DNA from: Pirellulaceae bacterium
GTDB lineage: Bacteria > Planctomycetota > Planctomycetia > Pirellulales > Pirellulaceae
NCBI GenBank assembly: GCA_013002105.1
Contig: JABDKS010000515.1
Span: 1 to 7,925 of the forward strand
Reading direction: 5' to 3'
DNA: 7,925 nt
Positions 1 to 6,525 of this stretch are shown here, one piece after another. Each line of letters begins with the position of its first letter. Position 1 is the stretch's first letter. The position numbers and the translations under genes were made by a program. The notes beneath the pieces were generated by a model that saw only the letters and a list, made by a program, of their open reading frames with translations, was not told the origin of the DNA and made no database searches.

Positions 1-695
1 AATGCATGGTGCCCGTGATCCTGCTGTCCGACGGCTACATCGCCAATGGCAGCGAGCCGTGGAAAATCCCAGAGGTCGCCAAGCTGCCTCCGATTAATAT
101 CCAGCATCCAGAGGGCACCGATGGCACGGAGCCGTTTATGCCGTACGCACGCGATGAAAATCTGGCACGTCCGTGGGCGATCCCGGGTACCGCAGGGTTG
201 ATGCACCGCGTGGGCGGTCTGGAAAAGGAAGACGGAACCGGCAACGTCAGTTACGATCCCGAAAATCACCAATTGATGACCAACCTGCGTGCCGAGAAGG
301 TTGCCAAGATTGCGGAGCGAATTCCCGAGCAGCAAGTCTTTGGGGAAACCTCCGGGGACGTGCTGGTGGTTTCCTGGGGCGGCACCTATGGGTCGTGTCA
401 CACGGCGGTTCAGCGTTGTCAGGCAGCCGGTCATCGAGTCAGCCACGCGCACATTCGATATTTGAACCCCATGCCGTCGAACATCGGAACGCTGCTGCGA
501 TCGTTCAAAACGGTTTTGGTTCCCGAACTGAACATGGGGCAATTGCGTCTGCTGTTGCGGGCCGAGTACTTGGTCGATTGCATCGGCATCAACAAGGTTC
601 AAGGCAAGCCGTTTACTGTGACCGAATTGGTCGCAGCAATCCAAGATCACGCATCCGCAAAATCCACTCACAAAGCGAAAAGCAAAGCGGGATAA
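1..695 (+). CDS. korA: 2-oxoacid:ferredoxin oxidoreductase alpha subunit, C-terminal part (5' end outside window)
   Basis: This is the C-terminal 230 or so residues of the alpha subunit of a 2-oxoglutarate (2-oxoacid):ferredoxin oxidoreductase, which with the beta subunit decarboxylates a 2-oxoacid to its acyl-CoA and reduces ferredoxin in the cytoplasm. The frame is open to the left edge, so the ATG at 6 is almost certainly internal. Visible family features are the 'LLSDGYIANGSEPW' strand-turn near the start, 'PWAIPGTAG', the later domain opening 'VLVVSWGGTYGS', the 'HIRYLNPMP' segment, and 'VPELNMGQLRLLLRAEYLVD' near the end. The stop TAA is at 693-695 and korB begins 69 bp downstream on the same strand, as expected for a korAB operon. 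Whether the missing part carries a fused gamma domain cannot be seen. The family is clear. The 2-oxoglutarate preference over pyruvate or branched-chain oxoacids is inferred. Confidence 0.9.
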   Translation, partial: CMVPVILLSDGYIANGSEPWKIPEVAKLPPINIQHPEGTDGTEPFMPYARDENLARPWAIPGTAGLMHRVGGLEKEDGTGNVSYDPENHQLMTNLRAEKVAKIAERIPEQQVFGETSGDVLVVSWGGTYGSCHTAVQRCQAAGHRVSHAHIRYLNPMPSNIGTLLRSFKTVLVPELNMGQLRLLLRAEYLVDCIGINKVQGKPFTVTELVAAIQDHASAKSTHKAKSKAG

Positions 696-764
696 GCTCG
701 GCACGATTGATTTCGCGCCCCGTTGGTATCCGCTCTTCGCTCCCAGTTATTAATTCACACGATT

Positions 765-1775
765 ATGAATCTTCCAGTCCTAAAAGCCGCTGATTTTGCC
801 TCCGATCAAGATGTTCGCTGGTGCCCTGGTTGCGGTGACTATTCGATTTTAGCGCAGATGAAAAAGGTGCTGCCCGATTTGGGTGTGCCGCGTGAAAAAA
901 TTGTGTTCATCAGTGGAATCGGATGCAGTAGCCGGTTTCCGTACTACATGAACACATATGGAATGCACAGCATCCACGGTCGTGCACCAACGTTTGCGAC
1001 CGGTTTGAAATCGACCCGTCCGGATTTGATGGTTTGGGTGATCACCGGTGATGGTGACGCGTTGTCGATTGGCGGTAACCACTTTATCCACGCGTTGCGT
1101 CGGAATTTGGATGTTAACATCATCCTGTTTAACAATCGCATCTACGGTTTGACCAAAGGTCAGTACAGCCCGACCAGCAAAGAGGGCCAAGTGACCAAGA
1201 GCACGCCGATGGGTTCGATCGATCATCCGTTGAGCCCGCTGTCGGTCGCCCTGGCGGCCGAAGCGACTTTTGTTGCTCGCAGCATGGACGCCAACGTCAA
1301 ACACCTGGGCGAAATGCTCAAGCGTGCCGCAGCCCACAAAGGAACTTCGTTGGTCGAGGTCTACCAGAATTGCAATGTCTTTAATGACGGTGCGATGGCG
1401 TACGCCCAAGAGAAAAAACAGCGTCCTGAGAACACGGTGGAATTGGAGCACGGCAAACCGCTGATCTTTGGTGCCAAGGGTGACAAGGGTATCCGTTTGG
1501 TCGGAAACCATCTGGAGATTGTCAGTACGGCGGACGTGCCGGCAGACGATTTGCTGATCCATGACGAAAAGGACATGAATCCGTCGATCCAAATGATGCT
1601 CGCACGCATGCGTTATCCGGAGATGCCCGAACCAATGGGAGTGTTGCGGGCGGTCGAAGGGGTCGCGACCTATGACGATCAAATTAATGAGCAAGTTGCT
1701 GCAGCCAAGCAATCCAAGGGCTCAGGTGACTTGCAGGCACTGATCAGTTCCGGCGATACTTGGGACGTCGCCTAA
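765..1775 (+). CDS. korB: 2-oxoacid:ferredoxin oxidoreductase beta subunit (TPP- and 4Fe-4S-binding)
   Basis: This 336-residue subunit holds the thiamine diphosphate and the 4Fe-4S cluster of the KorAB complex. From the ATG at 765, the N-terminal 'WCPGCGDYSIL' gives C20 and C23, 'GIGCSSRFPYYMNTYG' gives C54, and 'QNCNVFNDGAM' gives C203. This matches the four cluster ligands known for two-subunit archaeal enzymes, with near-identical spacing. 'HGRAPTFATGLK' (71-82) and the TPP/Mg motif 'GDGDALSIGGNH' (95-106) followed by 'LFNNRIYGLTKGQYSPTS' (121-138) are typical. The frame extends upstream to a TTG at 723, but those 14 extra residues (VSALRSQLLIHTI) do not resemble the family, so I prefer ATG 765. 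No Shine-Dalgarno sequence precedes it. It probably shares a transcript with korA. A roughly 100-residue C-terminal tail follows the catalytic core, as in longer bacterial KorB proteins. Substrate specificity is inferred. Confidence 0.94.
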   Translation: MNLPVLKAADFASDQDVRWCPGCGDYSILAQMKKVLPDLGVPREKIVFISGIGCSSRFPYYMNTYGMHSIHGRAPTFATGLKSTRPDLMVWVITGDGDALSIGGNHFIHALRRNLDVNIILFNNRIYGLTKGQYSPTSKEGQVTKSTPMGSIDHPLSPLSVALAAEATFVARSMDANVKHLGEMLKRAAAHKGTSLVEVYQNCNVFNDGAMAYAQEKKQRPENTVELEHGKPLIFGAKGDKGIRLVGNHLEIVSTADVPADDLLIHDEKDMNPSIQMMLARMRYPEMPEPMGVLRAVEGVATYDDQINEQVAAAKQSKGSGDLQALISSGDTWDVA

Positions 1776-1918
1776 GGTTGCTTTGGCACGGTTGGTAGTA
1801 GATTCATCGCGTCTCACTGCTCGGTTTCTAAATCGATCGGGCATTCGCTAGCGCTAGAGCCTCATTTTGCTCGAGCCAATACAGTACAAGTCATTTAGCT
1901 TAAATAAGGAAGTGAAGC
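1776..1918 (+). promoter_or_regulatory. korB-cysK spacer with palindromes and a strong RBS
   Basis: This 143-bp spacer probably carries the cysK promoter, though no convincing -35/-10 pair is visible. It holds two perfect palindromes: the 10-mer CTAGCGCTAG at 1848-1857 and GCTCGAGC at 1869-1876. A purine-rich Shine-Dalgarno sequence AAGGA (1906-1910) sits 8 nt before the cysK ATG. It is the clearest ribosome binding site in the window and fixes that start. I see no stem followed by a T-tract to end korB, so read-through into cysK is possible. No SAM-riboswitch-like architecture is apparent. Confidence 0.5.
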
Positions 1919-2860
1919 ATGCCGCGCGGAAAAACCTACGACAACGCAGCCTTGGCAATCGGCGATACTCCGATGATTCAGATCAACCGACTGACTGGTT
2001 CGGGTGACGCCACTGTGTTCGCGAAATGTGAATTCTTTCAACCGCTCAATAGCGTCAAGGATCGGATCGGCGCTGCGATGATTGCCGCCGGCGAAAAGGA
2101 TGGCAAGATCACCGCCGATACACACGTGATCGAACCAACCAGCGGCAACACCGGCATCGCATTAGCATTCGTATGTGCCGCCAAAGGATACAAACTGACG
2201 TTGACCATGCCCGAATCGATGTCGGTCGAACGTCGCGCTCTGCTGCGTGCCATGGGCGCGAACCTGGTGCTGACACCTGCGGGCGAAGGCATGAAGGGTG
2301 CAATTGATCGCGCGGCCGAGTTGGTCGACAGCACGCCCAACGCCTACATGCCGCAACAATTCGAGAACCCAGCCAACCCGGCGATCCACGAAGTCACAAC
2401 TGGGCCGGAGATTTGGGAAGACAGCGGACAGAACATCGATGCGATCGTCGCGGGTGTGGGCACAGGTGGAACGATCACCGGTGCAACGCGTTTCCTGAAA
2501 TCCAAGAACCCTGATTTCAAAGCTTACGCGGTGGAACCGAAACACTCGCCTGTGATCAGCGGTGGTTCGCCAGGCAAGCACCGAATCCAAGGTATCGGTG
2601 CCGGGTTCATTCCAAAGAACTTGGATACGTCGGTCGTTGATGACGTTATTCAAGTCGATGACGAAGACGCGTTTGCTTGGGGCCGCGAATTGGCCAAAAA
2701 GGAAGGCATCGTGGCTGGTATCAGTAGCGGAGCCAACATGTGGGCAGCCGCCCAGTTGGCAGCCCGCCCGGAGATGAAGGGCAAGCGGATCGTGACGATC
2801 ATGTGCAGCCTGGGCGAGCGTTATTTGAGCACACCATTGTTCGGCGACTTGGGCCTGTAG
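1919..2860 (+). CDS. cysK: Cysteine synthase A (O-acetylserine sulfhydrylase)
   Basis: This 313-residue cytoplasmic PLP enzyme of fold type II makes L-cysteine and acetate from O-acetyl-L-serine and sulfide. The N-terminal 'IGDTPMIQINRL' (14-25) leads into 'PLNSVKDRIG' (42-51), where K47 is the Schiff-base lysine. 'EPTSGNTGIALA' (72-83) is the substrate loop, 'GVGTGGTITG' (179-188) is the phosphate-binding loop, and 'AGISSGAN' (266-273) supplies the serine near the pyridine nitrogen. 'GIGAGFIPKNLD' (225-236) is typical of CysK. The length matches bacterial CysK, and no CBS domain follows, which argues against cystathionine beta-synthase. The segment before the conserved 'GERYLST' (299-305) reads MCSL; from memory many homologues have a PS/PD-x sequence there, a minor variation. 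The start is supported by AAGGA 8 nt upstream. A hairpin terminator lies 79 bp after the stop, so it may be monocistronic or the last gene of a korAB-cysK transcript. CysK versus the CysM isozyme is inferred from the motifs. Confidence 0.95.
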   Translation: MPRGKTYDNAALAIGDTPMIQINRLTGSGDATVFAKCEFFQPLNSVKDRIGAAMIAAGEKDGKITADTHVIEPTSGNTGIALAFVCAAKGYKLTLTMPESMSVERRALLRAMGANLVLTPAGEGMKGAIDRAAELVDSTPNAYMPQQFENPANPAIHEVTTGPEIWEDSGQNIDAIVAGVGTGGTITGATRFLKSKNPDFKAYAVEPKHSPVISGGSPGKHRIQGIGAGFIPKNLDTSVVDDVIQVDDEDAFAWGRELAKKEGIVAGISSGANMWAAAQLAARPEMKGKRIVTIMCSLGERYLSTPLFGDLGL

Positions 2861-2891
2861 GTCGCCGCGGTCGTTGTCCCTCTAGGACGAG

Positions 2892-2905
2892 CGACGTAGC
2901 CGTCG
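2892..2905. repeat. Short GC-rich hairpin CGACG-TAGC-CGTCG
   Basis: A perfect 5-bp stem with a TAGC loop lies about 30 bp after the cysK stop. It has the look of the core of a short dispersed intergenic palindrome, but no second copy exists in this window, so its repeat status is a guess. Confidence 0.3.
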
Positions 2906-2938
2906 TGCAAAATCGCGTATCAATGAACATCGTTCTCC

Positions 2939-2967
2939 AGCCGGCCACGCTCGTGGCCGGCTTTTCT
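2939..2967 (+). terminator. Rho-independent terminator downstream of cysK
   Basis: A perfect 10-bp GC-rich stem, AGCCGGCCAC (2939-2948) with GTGGCCGGCT (2953-2962), closes a GCTC loop and runs directly into TTTT (2962-2965) then CT. The T-tract is only on the plus-strand side, so it serves cysK and not the convergent minus-strand gene. A second 9-bp hairpin, GATGTCGCG (2968-2976) with CGCGACATC (2994-3002), follows immediately but has no T-tract on either strand. The stretch 2861-3035 holds no gene that I can support. Confidence 0.88.
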
Positions 2968-3035
2968 GATGTCGCGGTTGGCAGTGACTGTTTCGCGACA
3001 TCTCGCGGACACAGCAGAAACCGGCTTGCCGTGAG

Positions 3036-4829
3036 TCACCAGTGCGTGACTGGCTCAATCGGCGCCAACGTCTGATCGACAGACTCGGCCGATCCAGCAC
3101 GCTGATTGTGATAAATGCGATAACCGTAGACGGCGGCGAAGGCAATGACGGCCGGAATCGTGGCTAGAAATACCAGGTCTGTGCTTCCAAGCAAACTATC
3201 GCTGGCACCAAACATCGCGGCAGCCCAAAGGCTCACTGCTAAAAGGATCCACGTGGACGGCCGCGAAGCTGTCATCAACAACGAAAGGGCAATCAGTAAC
3301 GCCAAGGCGATTCCGTACGGCAGCAAGTACATGCTCAGTTGACCGACACCAATGAAAACCGCCGCCACTGCCGTCGCCAACATCATTTCGCGAATGCCGA
3401 ATCGCATCCGTTGACGCAACTGACCGGATTCCAAAGACAGTTCGCCCGAGGGTGCGTTGGCTTCGACTTCCTGATCGGTCACTGTGTCCGTAGAACGCCC
3501 CGACTGCGATGCCAAGCCACGCGATTGCGAGGAGCGTGAACATTCGATTTCTTGCCTGAGTCCGAATTTGACTCCTGCGAGAACCAGTCCCAGGACTAAC
3601 ACCAGCGGTGGTATCAGCACGGGGAGTGCGCACGCGATGAATAGGCTGAACCACACGTATTGCGGTTTCGGCCTGCGAATCAAGGTAATGACGGCGAGCG
3701 AAACGGCTAAGGCGCCGAAATAGGAGAACCAAACGTGCTCAATCAGCATCGCGTTTTGCTGGACGAAGTTGACGCCTTGCGGAGATCGAAGAATATGGTC
3801 TCCAGAGATCAGCCTTTCGATCGAGGTACAGATCAGCAGCAGTAGACCGCCGGCAAGCAGCGAATCCAACCAGATGCGTCGTGGCCACGCGCTGCGTTGT
3901 CCATCGGCGATCAAAACACTGACCCAGAAAACATATGCCAGTCCAACAACGACCAGCAATAACATGGACTCGTTGCGCCCCAGCGGAGCCAGTCGTACAT
4001 GGCTGACTGGTTTGCTCAGGTTTCGCCCGGCAGAGACGAACCGGGTCGGCCGGTATCCATCGGCTTCCAGCATTTCATACTGCGAAGGACTTTGCTGGAA
4101 TCGATGTGTCGTTTGATATTCGTAACTGGCTGTGAGGTCCAATTCCCAAAGTCCGTCTGAGTCCATCAATGCGCGCGGTGTCGGACGAACGGTTTCGAGG
4201 AACTGGATCTGGTTGTCGGAAATTTCATAGACCTTCCAGGCACCGCCTTTGTAGTCAGGAGAATTGTCTGTCAAGAAAGGATCGATCTGATAAGCGAATC
4301 GATTGTTTGACCAAACAAACCGGTTCATGAATTGTGGTTGCACCTGGCCGATCTCCCTGCCGTCGTCCGCGTTGATGATGGTCACCGGACGACGAGACCA
4401 CTGCCGACCGGTGCCTATTAACAGGACATATTTCTCGTCTGCGGCTAGATGACTGCGAATCCCCTGTCCGTAGTGACCGCGAGTTTTGCTGCGCCAGATT
4501 TCGTTGCCGGTCGCAACGTCACAGGCGCGGAGTTGTTGATTGACGCAAAACATCACCTGCGACCCATCCGATTTGCAGACCAAATCGGTGACCGCATCGT
4601 TACGAAAAGAATCTCGCGACGTGTAAATCGTCCGTCGATTTGTCAATTCCGCCGACCAGGCCCAGACTTGGCTCCCGTCGTTGGGGCGAAACGAAACGAT
4701 GGCGAACAGGCTGCCATTGCTCGCGTCGCAGAACTCTCGCACCCGAACGTGTCGAAAACTTGAAACCGCGTCGGCACCGAAAACAATCGGAACCCAGCCG
4801 ATCAATAGAAACCATCGGGCCAAGCTCAT
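3036..4829 (-). CDS. Exported propeller-like / polytopic membrane protein of unknown function
   Basis: I do not recognise this 597-residue protein as a named family. Residues 1-19 form a signal peptide or anchor (MSLARWFLLIGWVPIVFGA). Residues 20-285 are hydrophilic with features of WD40/PQQ-like beta-propeller blades: 'WAWSAEL' (56-62), 'LRACDVATGNEIWRSK' (100-115) and 'VTIINADDGREIGQV' (149-163), where the D-x-x-TG/DG-x-E-I-W/G pattern is typical. Membrane segments lie at about 289-308, 321-336, 366-384, 391-419, 480-497, 500-519, 526-541 and 552-570. A charged, Ser/Gln-rich linker (426-475) separates the two groups. 'RFGIREMMLATAVAAVFIGVG' begins at 476 (through residue 496) and resembles a segment recurrent in planctomycete membrane proteins. 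The ATG at 4827-4829 is followed at once by the signal peptide, but no Shine-Dalgarno sequence precedes it. The gene is divergent from the sulfatase gene, so shared regulation is possible but unproven. A role in sensing or scaffolding at the cell envelope would be speculation. Confidence 0.8.
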   Translation of the reverse strand: MSLARWFLLIGWVPIVFGADAVSSFRHVRVREFCDASNGSLFAIVSFRPNDGSQVWAWSAELTNRRTIYTSRDSFRNDAVTDLVCKSDGSQVMFCVNQQLRACDVATGNEIWRSKTRGHYGQGIRSHLAADEKYVLLIGTGRQWSRRPVTIINADDGREIGQVQPQFMNRFVWSNNRFAYQIDPFLTDNSPDYKGGAWKVYEISDNQIQFLETVRPTPRALMDSDGLWELDLTASYEYQTTHRFQQSPSQYEMLEADGYRPTRFVSAGRNLSKPVSHVRLAPLGRNESMLLLVVVGLAYVFWVSVLIADGQRSAWPRRIWLDSLLAGGLLLLICTSIERLISGDHILRSPQGVNFVQQNAMLIEHVWFSYFGALAVSLAVITLIRRPKPQYVWFSLFIACALPVLIPPLVLVLGLVLAGVKFGLRQEIECSRSSQSRGLASQSGRSTDTVTDQEVEANAPSGELSLESGQLRQRMRFGIREMMLATAVAAVFIGVGQLSMYLLPYGIALALLIALSLLMTASRPSTWILLAVSLWAAAMFGASDSLLGSTDLVFLATIPAVIAFAAVYGYRIYHNQRAGSAESVDQTLAPIEPVTHW

Positions 4830-4967
4830 GAATTATCAAACCGACATTGGGTGTAACACATTGATCCTAAATTGAATGCTCCAGCGCAGCCATCCCAATG
4901 ACGACCCATGACACTGAGGATGCGAGTACAATTTGGTCGTTTCATTGGGACTAATGACGAGTCAATT
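4830..4967. promoter_or_regulatory. Divergent intergenic region with bulged inverted repeat before the sulfatase start
   Basis: This 138-bp spacer must hold promoters for both the minus-strand membrane protein and the plus-strand sulfatase. I cannot pick reliable -35/-10 boxes. It contains an inverted repeat: TCCCAATGACGACC (4893-4906) pairs with GGTCGTTTCATTGGGA (4935-4950), giving 14 pairs interrupted by a 2-nt TT bulge (4940-4941) around a 28-nt loop. The octamer AATGACGA in the left arm (4897-4904) recurs directly at 4953-4960. The structure ends 17 nt before the chosen sulfatase ATG, so it could be a regulator-binding site or a 5'-leader hairpin. Confidence 0.5.
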
Positions 4968-6404
4968 ATGCGAATAGCGTTCACGATTCTATGCACTTTC
5001 TTTTGCTGTGTCGCCGTCACCGAAACTGCGGATGCGGCGAAACGTAATATCTTGTTGATCGTCACCGACGACTGTAATACCGATTTGGGCTGTTACGGTC
5101 ACCCCTTGGTACAGACGCCCAACATCGATCGTTTGTCACAGCGTGGAACGCTCTTTCGCCAGGCATATTCGCAGTATCCGGTCTGCAATCCCAGTCGCGC
5201 GTCGTTTATGACGGGACTGTATCCGGATCAGACCGGCATCTTGTCCAACGCGGGACATTTCCGTGATCACGTTCCCGACGTCACCACGATGGCTCAAATG
5301 TTCCGCAAACAGGGATACTGGGCCGGTCGTGTTGGCAAGATCTACCATTTTGGAGTGCCCGACCAAATCGGAACCGATGGTGAAGACGATCCAGCGTCGT
5401 GGGATCACGTCGTCAATCCACGCGGAATTGATCGGGAAGTTCACGATCGAATTCATTCGCTCAAGAAAGGTTCGTTTGGTGGCACACTCAGTTGGCTGAA
5501 TTTAGAGAGCCAATCAAGCGAACATACCGACGGCATCGGCGCGACCGAGGCGATCGGTTTGCTGGAGGAACATCATCCTGACAAAACGGATCAGCCTTTT
5601 TTTCTCGCGGTCGGTTTTTATCGCCCGCATACGCCCTATGTAGCACCGCCGTCGTTTTTTGATCTGTATCCGCTGGACAAGATCCAACCGGTGATGGAAA
5701 AGCCCGGCGATCGGGATGATATCCCGATCGCAGCGTTGCACGATCGTCCTAAGCAACGAGAACTGACACTGGCACAACGCAAAGAGATCATCCAAGCCTA
5801 CTATGCCTCGATCACGTTGATGGACGAACAAGTCGGCCGCGTGGTCGATGCTGTCGATCGGCTCGGTCTGGCCGATAACACCACGATCGTTTTTATCTCC
5901 GATCATGGATATCACCTGGGCGCCCACGGGTTGTGGCAAAAGAGCGACCTGTTCGAAGGTTCTTGCCACGTGCCCATGATTGTCGTCGATCCGGACCACG
6001 CGACAGGGCAGTCATCTGCCTCGCCGGTTGGGTTGATTGATCTGTACCCCACCCTGGCAGAATTGGCCGATGTCCAAGCGCCTGATCATGTCAAAGGGAC
6101 CAGTCTGGTGCCGATTTTGAAAGATCCCAATGCAGCGGTCAAACCTGGCGCGTTGTCCGTCACGATCAGTCGAGCACGTCAGATGCACAAAGAGTTCACC
6201 AAGGCAAAGGTGGCTGGCTATTCGCTACGGACGAAACGCTATCGCTATACGTCGTGGGGCGGCGGAGCATTTGGCCACGAGTTGTATGACTATCAGACTG
6301 ACCCGGATGAATACACGAATCTGGCCGACAAACCTGAGCACGCCAAAACCGTGCAACAGATGCAGCGATTATTAAAAGAAGCACTCGGTCGAGCAAAGAA
6401 GTGA
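4968..6404 (+). CDS. Secreted sulfatase, iduronate-2-sulfatase-like (formylglycine type)
   Basis: This 478-residue type I sulfatase would hydrolyse sulfate esters, probably on a polysaccharide, outside the cytoplasm. From ATG 4968 it opens with a signal peptide ending ADA-A (likely cut after residue 23). The metal-binding start 'NILLIVTDD' (27-35) follows. C73 in 'CNPSRASFMTG' fits C-x-P-S-R, the site converted to formylglycine. Further conserved stretches are 'GKIYH' (123-127), 'VGFYRPHTPYVAPPSFFDLY' (215-234), 'SDHGYHLGAHGLWQKS' (311-326; metal D312/H313 and active-site K325), and the C-terminal 'LYDYQTDPDEYTNLAD' (439-454). The RPHTPY and SDHGYHLGxHGLW sequences resemble the iduronate-2-sulfatase branch, but its real substrate is unknown. 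An ATG at 4908 would add 20 residues before the signal peptide, so I prefer 4968. Activity needs a formylglycine-generating enzyme or anaerobic maturase encoded elsewhere. It is a single gene, not part of a visible polysaccharide-utilisation cluster. Confidence 0.93.
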   Translation: MRIAFTILCTFFCCVAVTETADAAKRNILLIVTDDCNTDLGCYGHPLVQTPNIDRLSQRGTLFRQAYSQYPVCNPSRASFMTGLYPDQTGILSNAGHFRDHVPDVTTMAQMFRKQGYWAGRVGKIYHFGVPDQIGTDGEDDPASWDHVVNPRGIDREVHDRIHSLKKGSFGGTLSWLNLESQSSEHTDGIGATEAIGLLEEHHPDKTDQPFFLAVGFYRPHTPYVAPPSFFDLYPLDKIQPVMEKPGDRDDIPIAALHDRPKQRELTLAQRKEIIQAYYASITLMDEQVGRVVDAVDRLGLADNTTIVFISDHGYHLGAHGLWQKSDLFEGSCHVPMIVVDPDHATGQSSASPVGLIDLYPTLAELADVQAPDHVKGTSLVPILKDPNAAVKPGALSVTISRARQMHKEFTKAKVAGYSLRTKRYRYTSWGGGAFGHELYDYQTDPDEYTNLADKPEHAKTVQQMQRLLKEALGRAKK

Positions 6405-6483
6405 CCGATGCAGCCGCAGCCCGGTAGTACACACAGTCGCTGGACTCTCCGAGGCCAGTCTCGTCGCACAGAGGCACGAGAAC

Positions 6484-6504
6484 GGGATCAGGTCTCAATC
6501 GCCG
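6484..6504 (+). repeat. Degenerate partial copy of the element's left arm
   Basis: TCAGGTCTCAAT at 6488-6499 is identical to 6536-6547 inside the left arm of the main element, exactly 48 bp downstream. In both places it is followed by a GCCG-like sequence (CGCCGCAAGG here, AGCCGAAAGC there). It therefore looks like a truncated extra copy of the repeat, lacking a right arm. Confidence 0.6.
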
Positions 6505-6525
6505 CAAGGATCACAACACGCACAC

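Noticed and set aside
723..764. TTG at 723 as the korB start
   Set aside because: The 14 added residues are not family-like, and ATG 765 begins just before conserved sequence.
173..793. A 206-codon plus-strand frame overlapping korA and the korB start
   Set aside because: It is out of frame with korA, whose translation matches the family throughout. The product is Arg/Ser-rich and non-protein-like.
849..1712. A 287-codon open frame on the minus strand, opposite korB
   Set aside because: It lies wholly inside a confidently identified gene, and its translation shows no family motif. Long antisense frames are common opposite genes of this codon usage.
1776..1918. A sulfur-related riboswitch (SAM type) upstream of cysK
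   Set aside because: No multi-helix architecture or terminator-antiterminator pair is visible. Only short palindromes and a Shine-Dalgarno sequence are present.
3034..3051. Hairpin AGTCAC/GTGACT as terminator of the minus-strand membrane protein gene
   Set aside because: It has only a 6-bp stem overlapping the stop codon and no T-tract on the minus strand.
4908..4967. ATG at 4908 as the sulfatase start
   Set aside because: It would put 20 charged residues ahead of a clean signal peptide. ATG 4968 starts the signal peptide directly.
5514..5999. A 161-codon minus-strand frame opposite the sulfatase gene
   Set aside because: It is fully within the sulfatase coding region, with no recognisable motif and no independent start signal.
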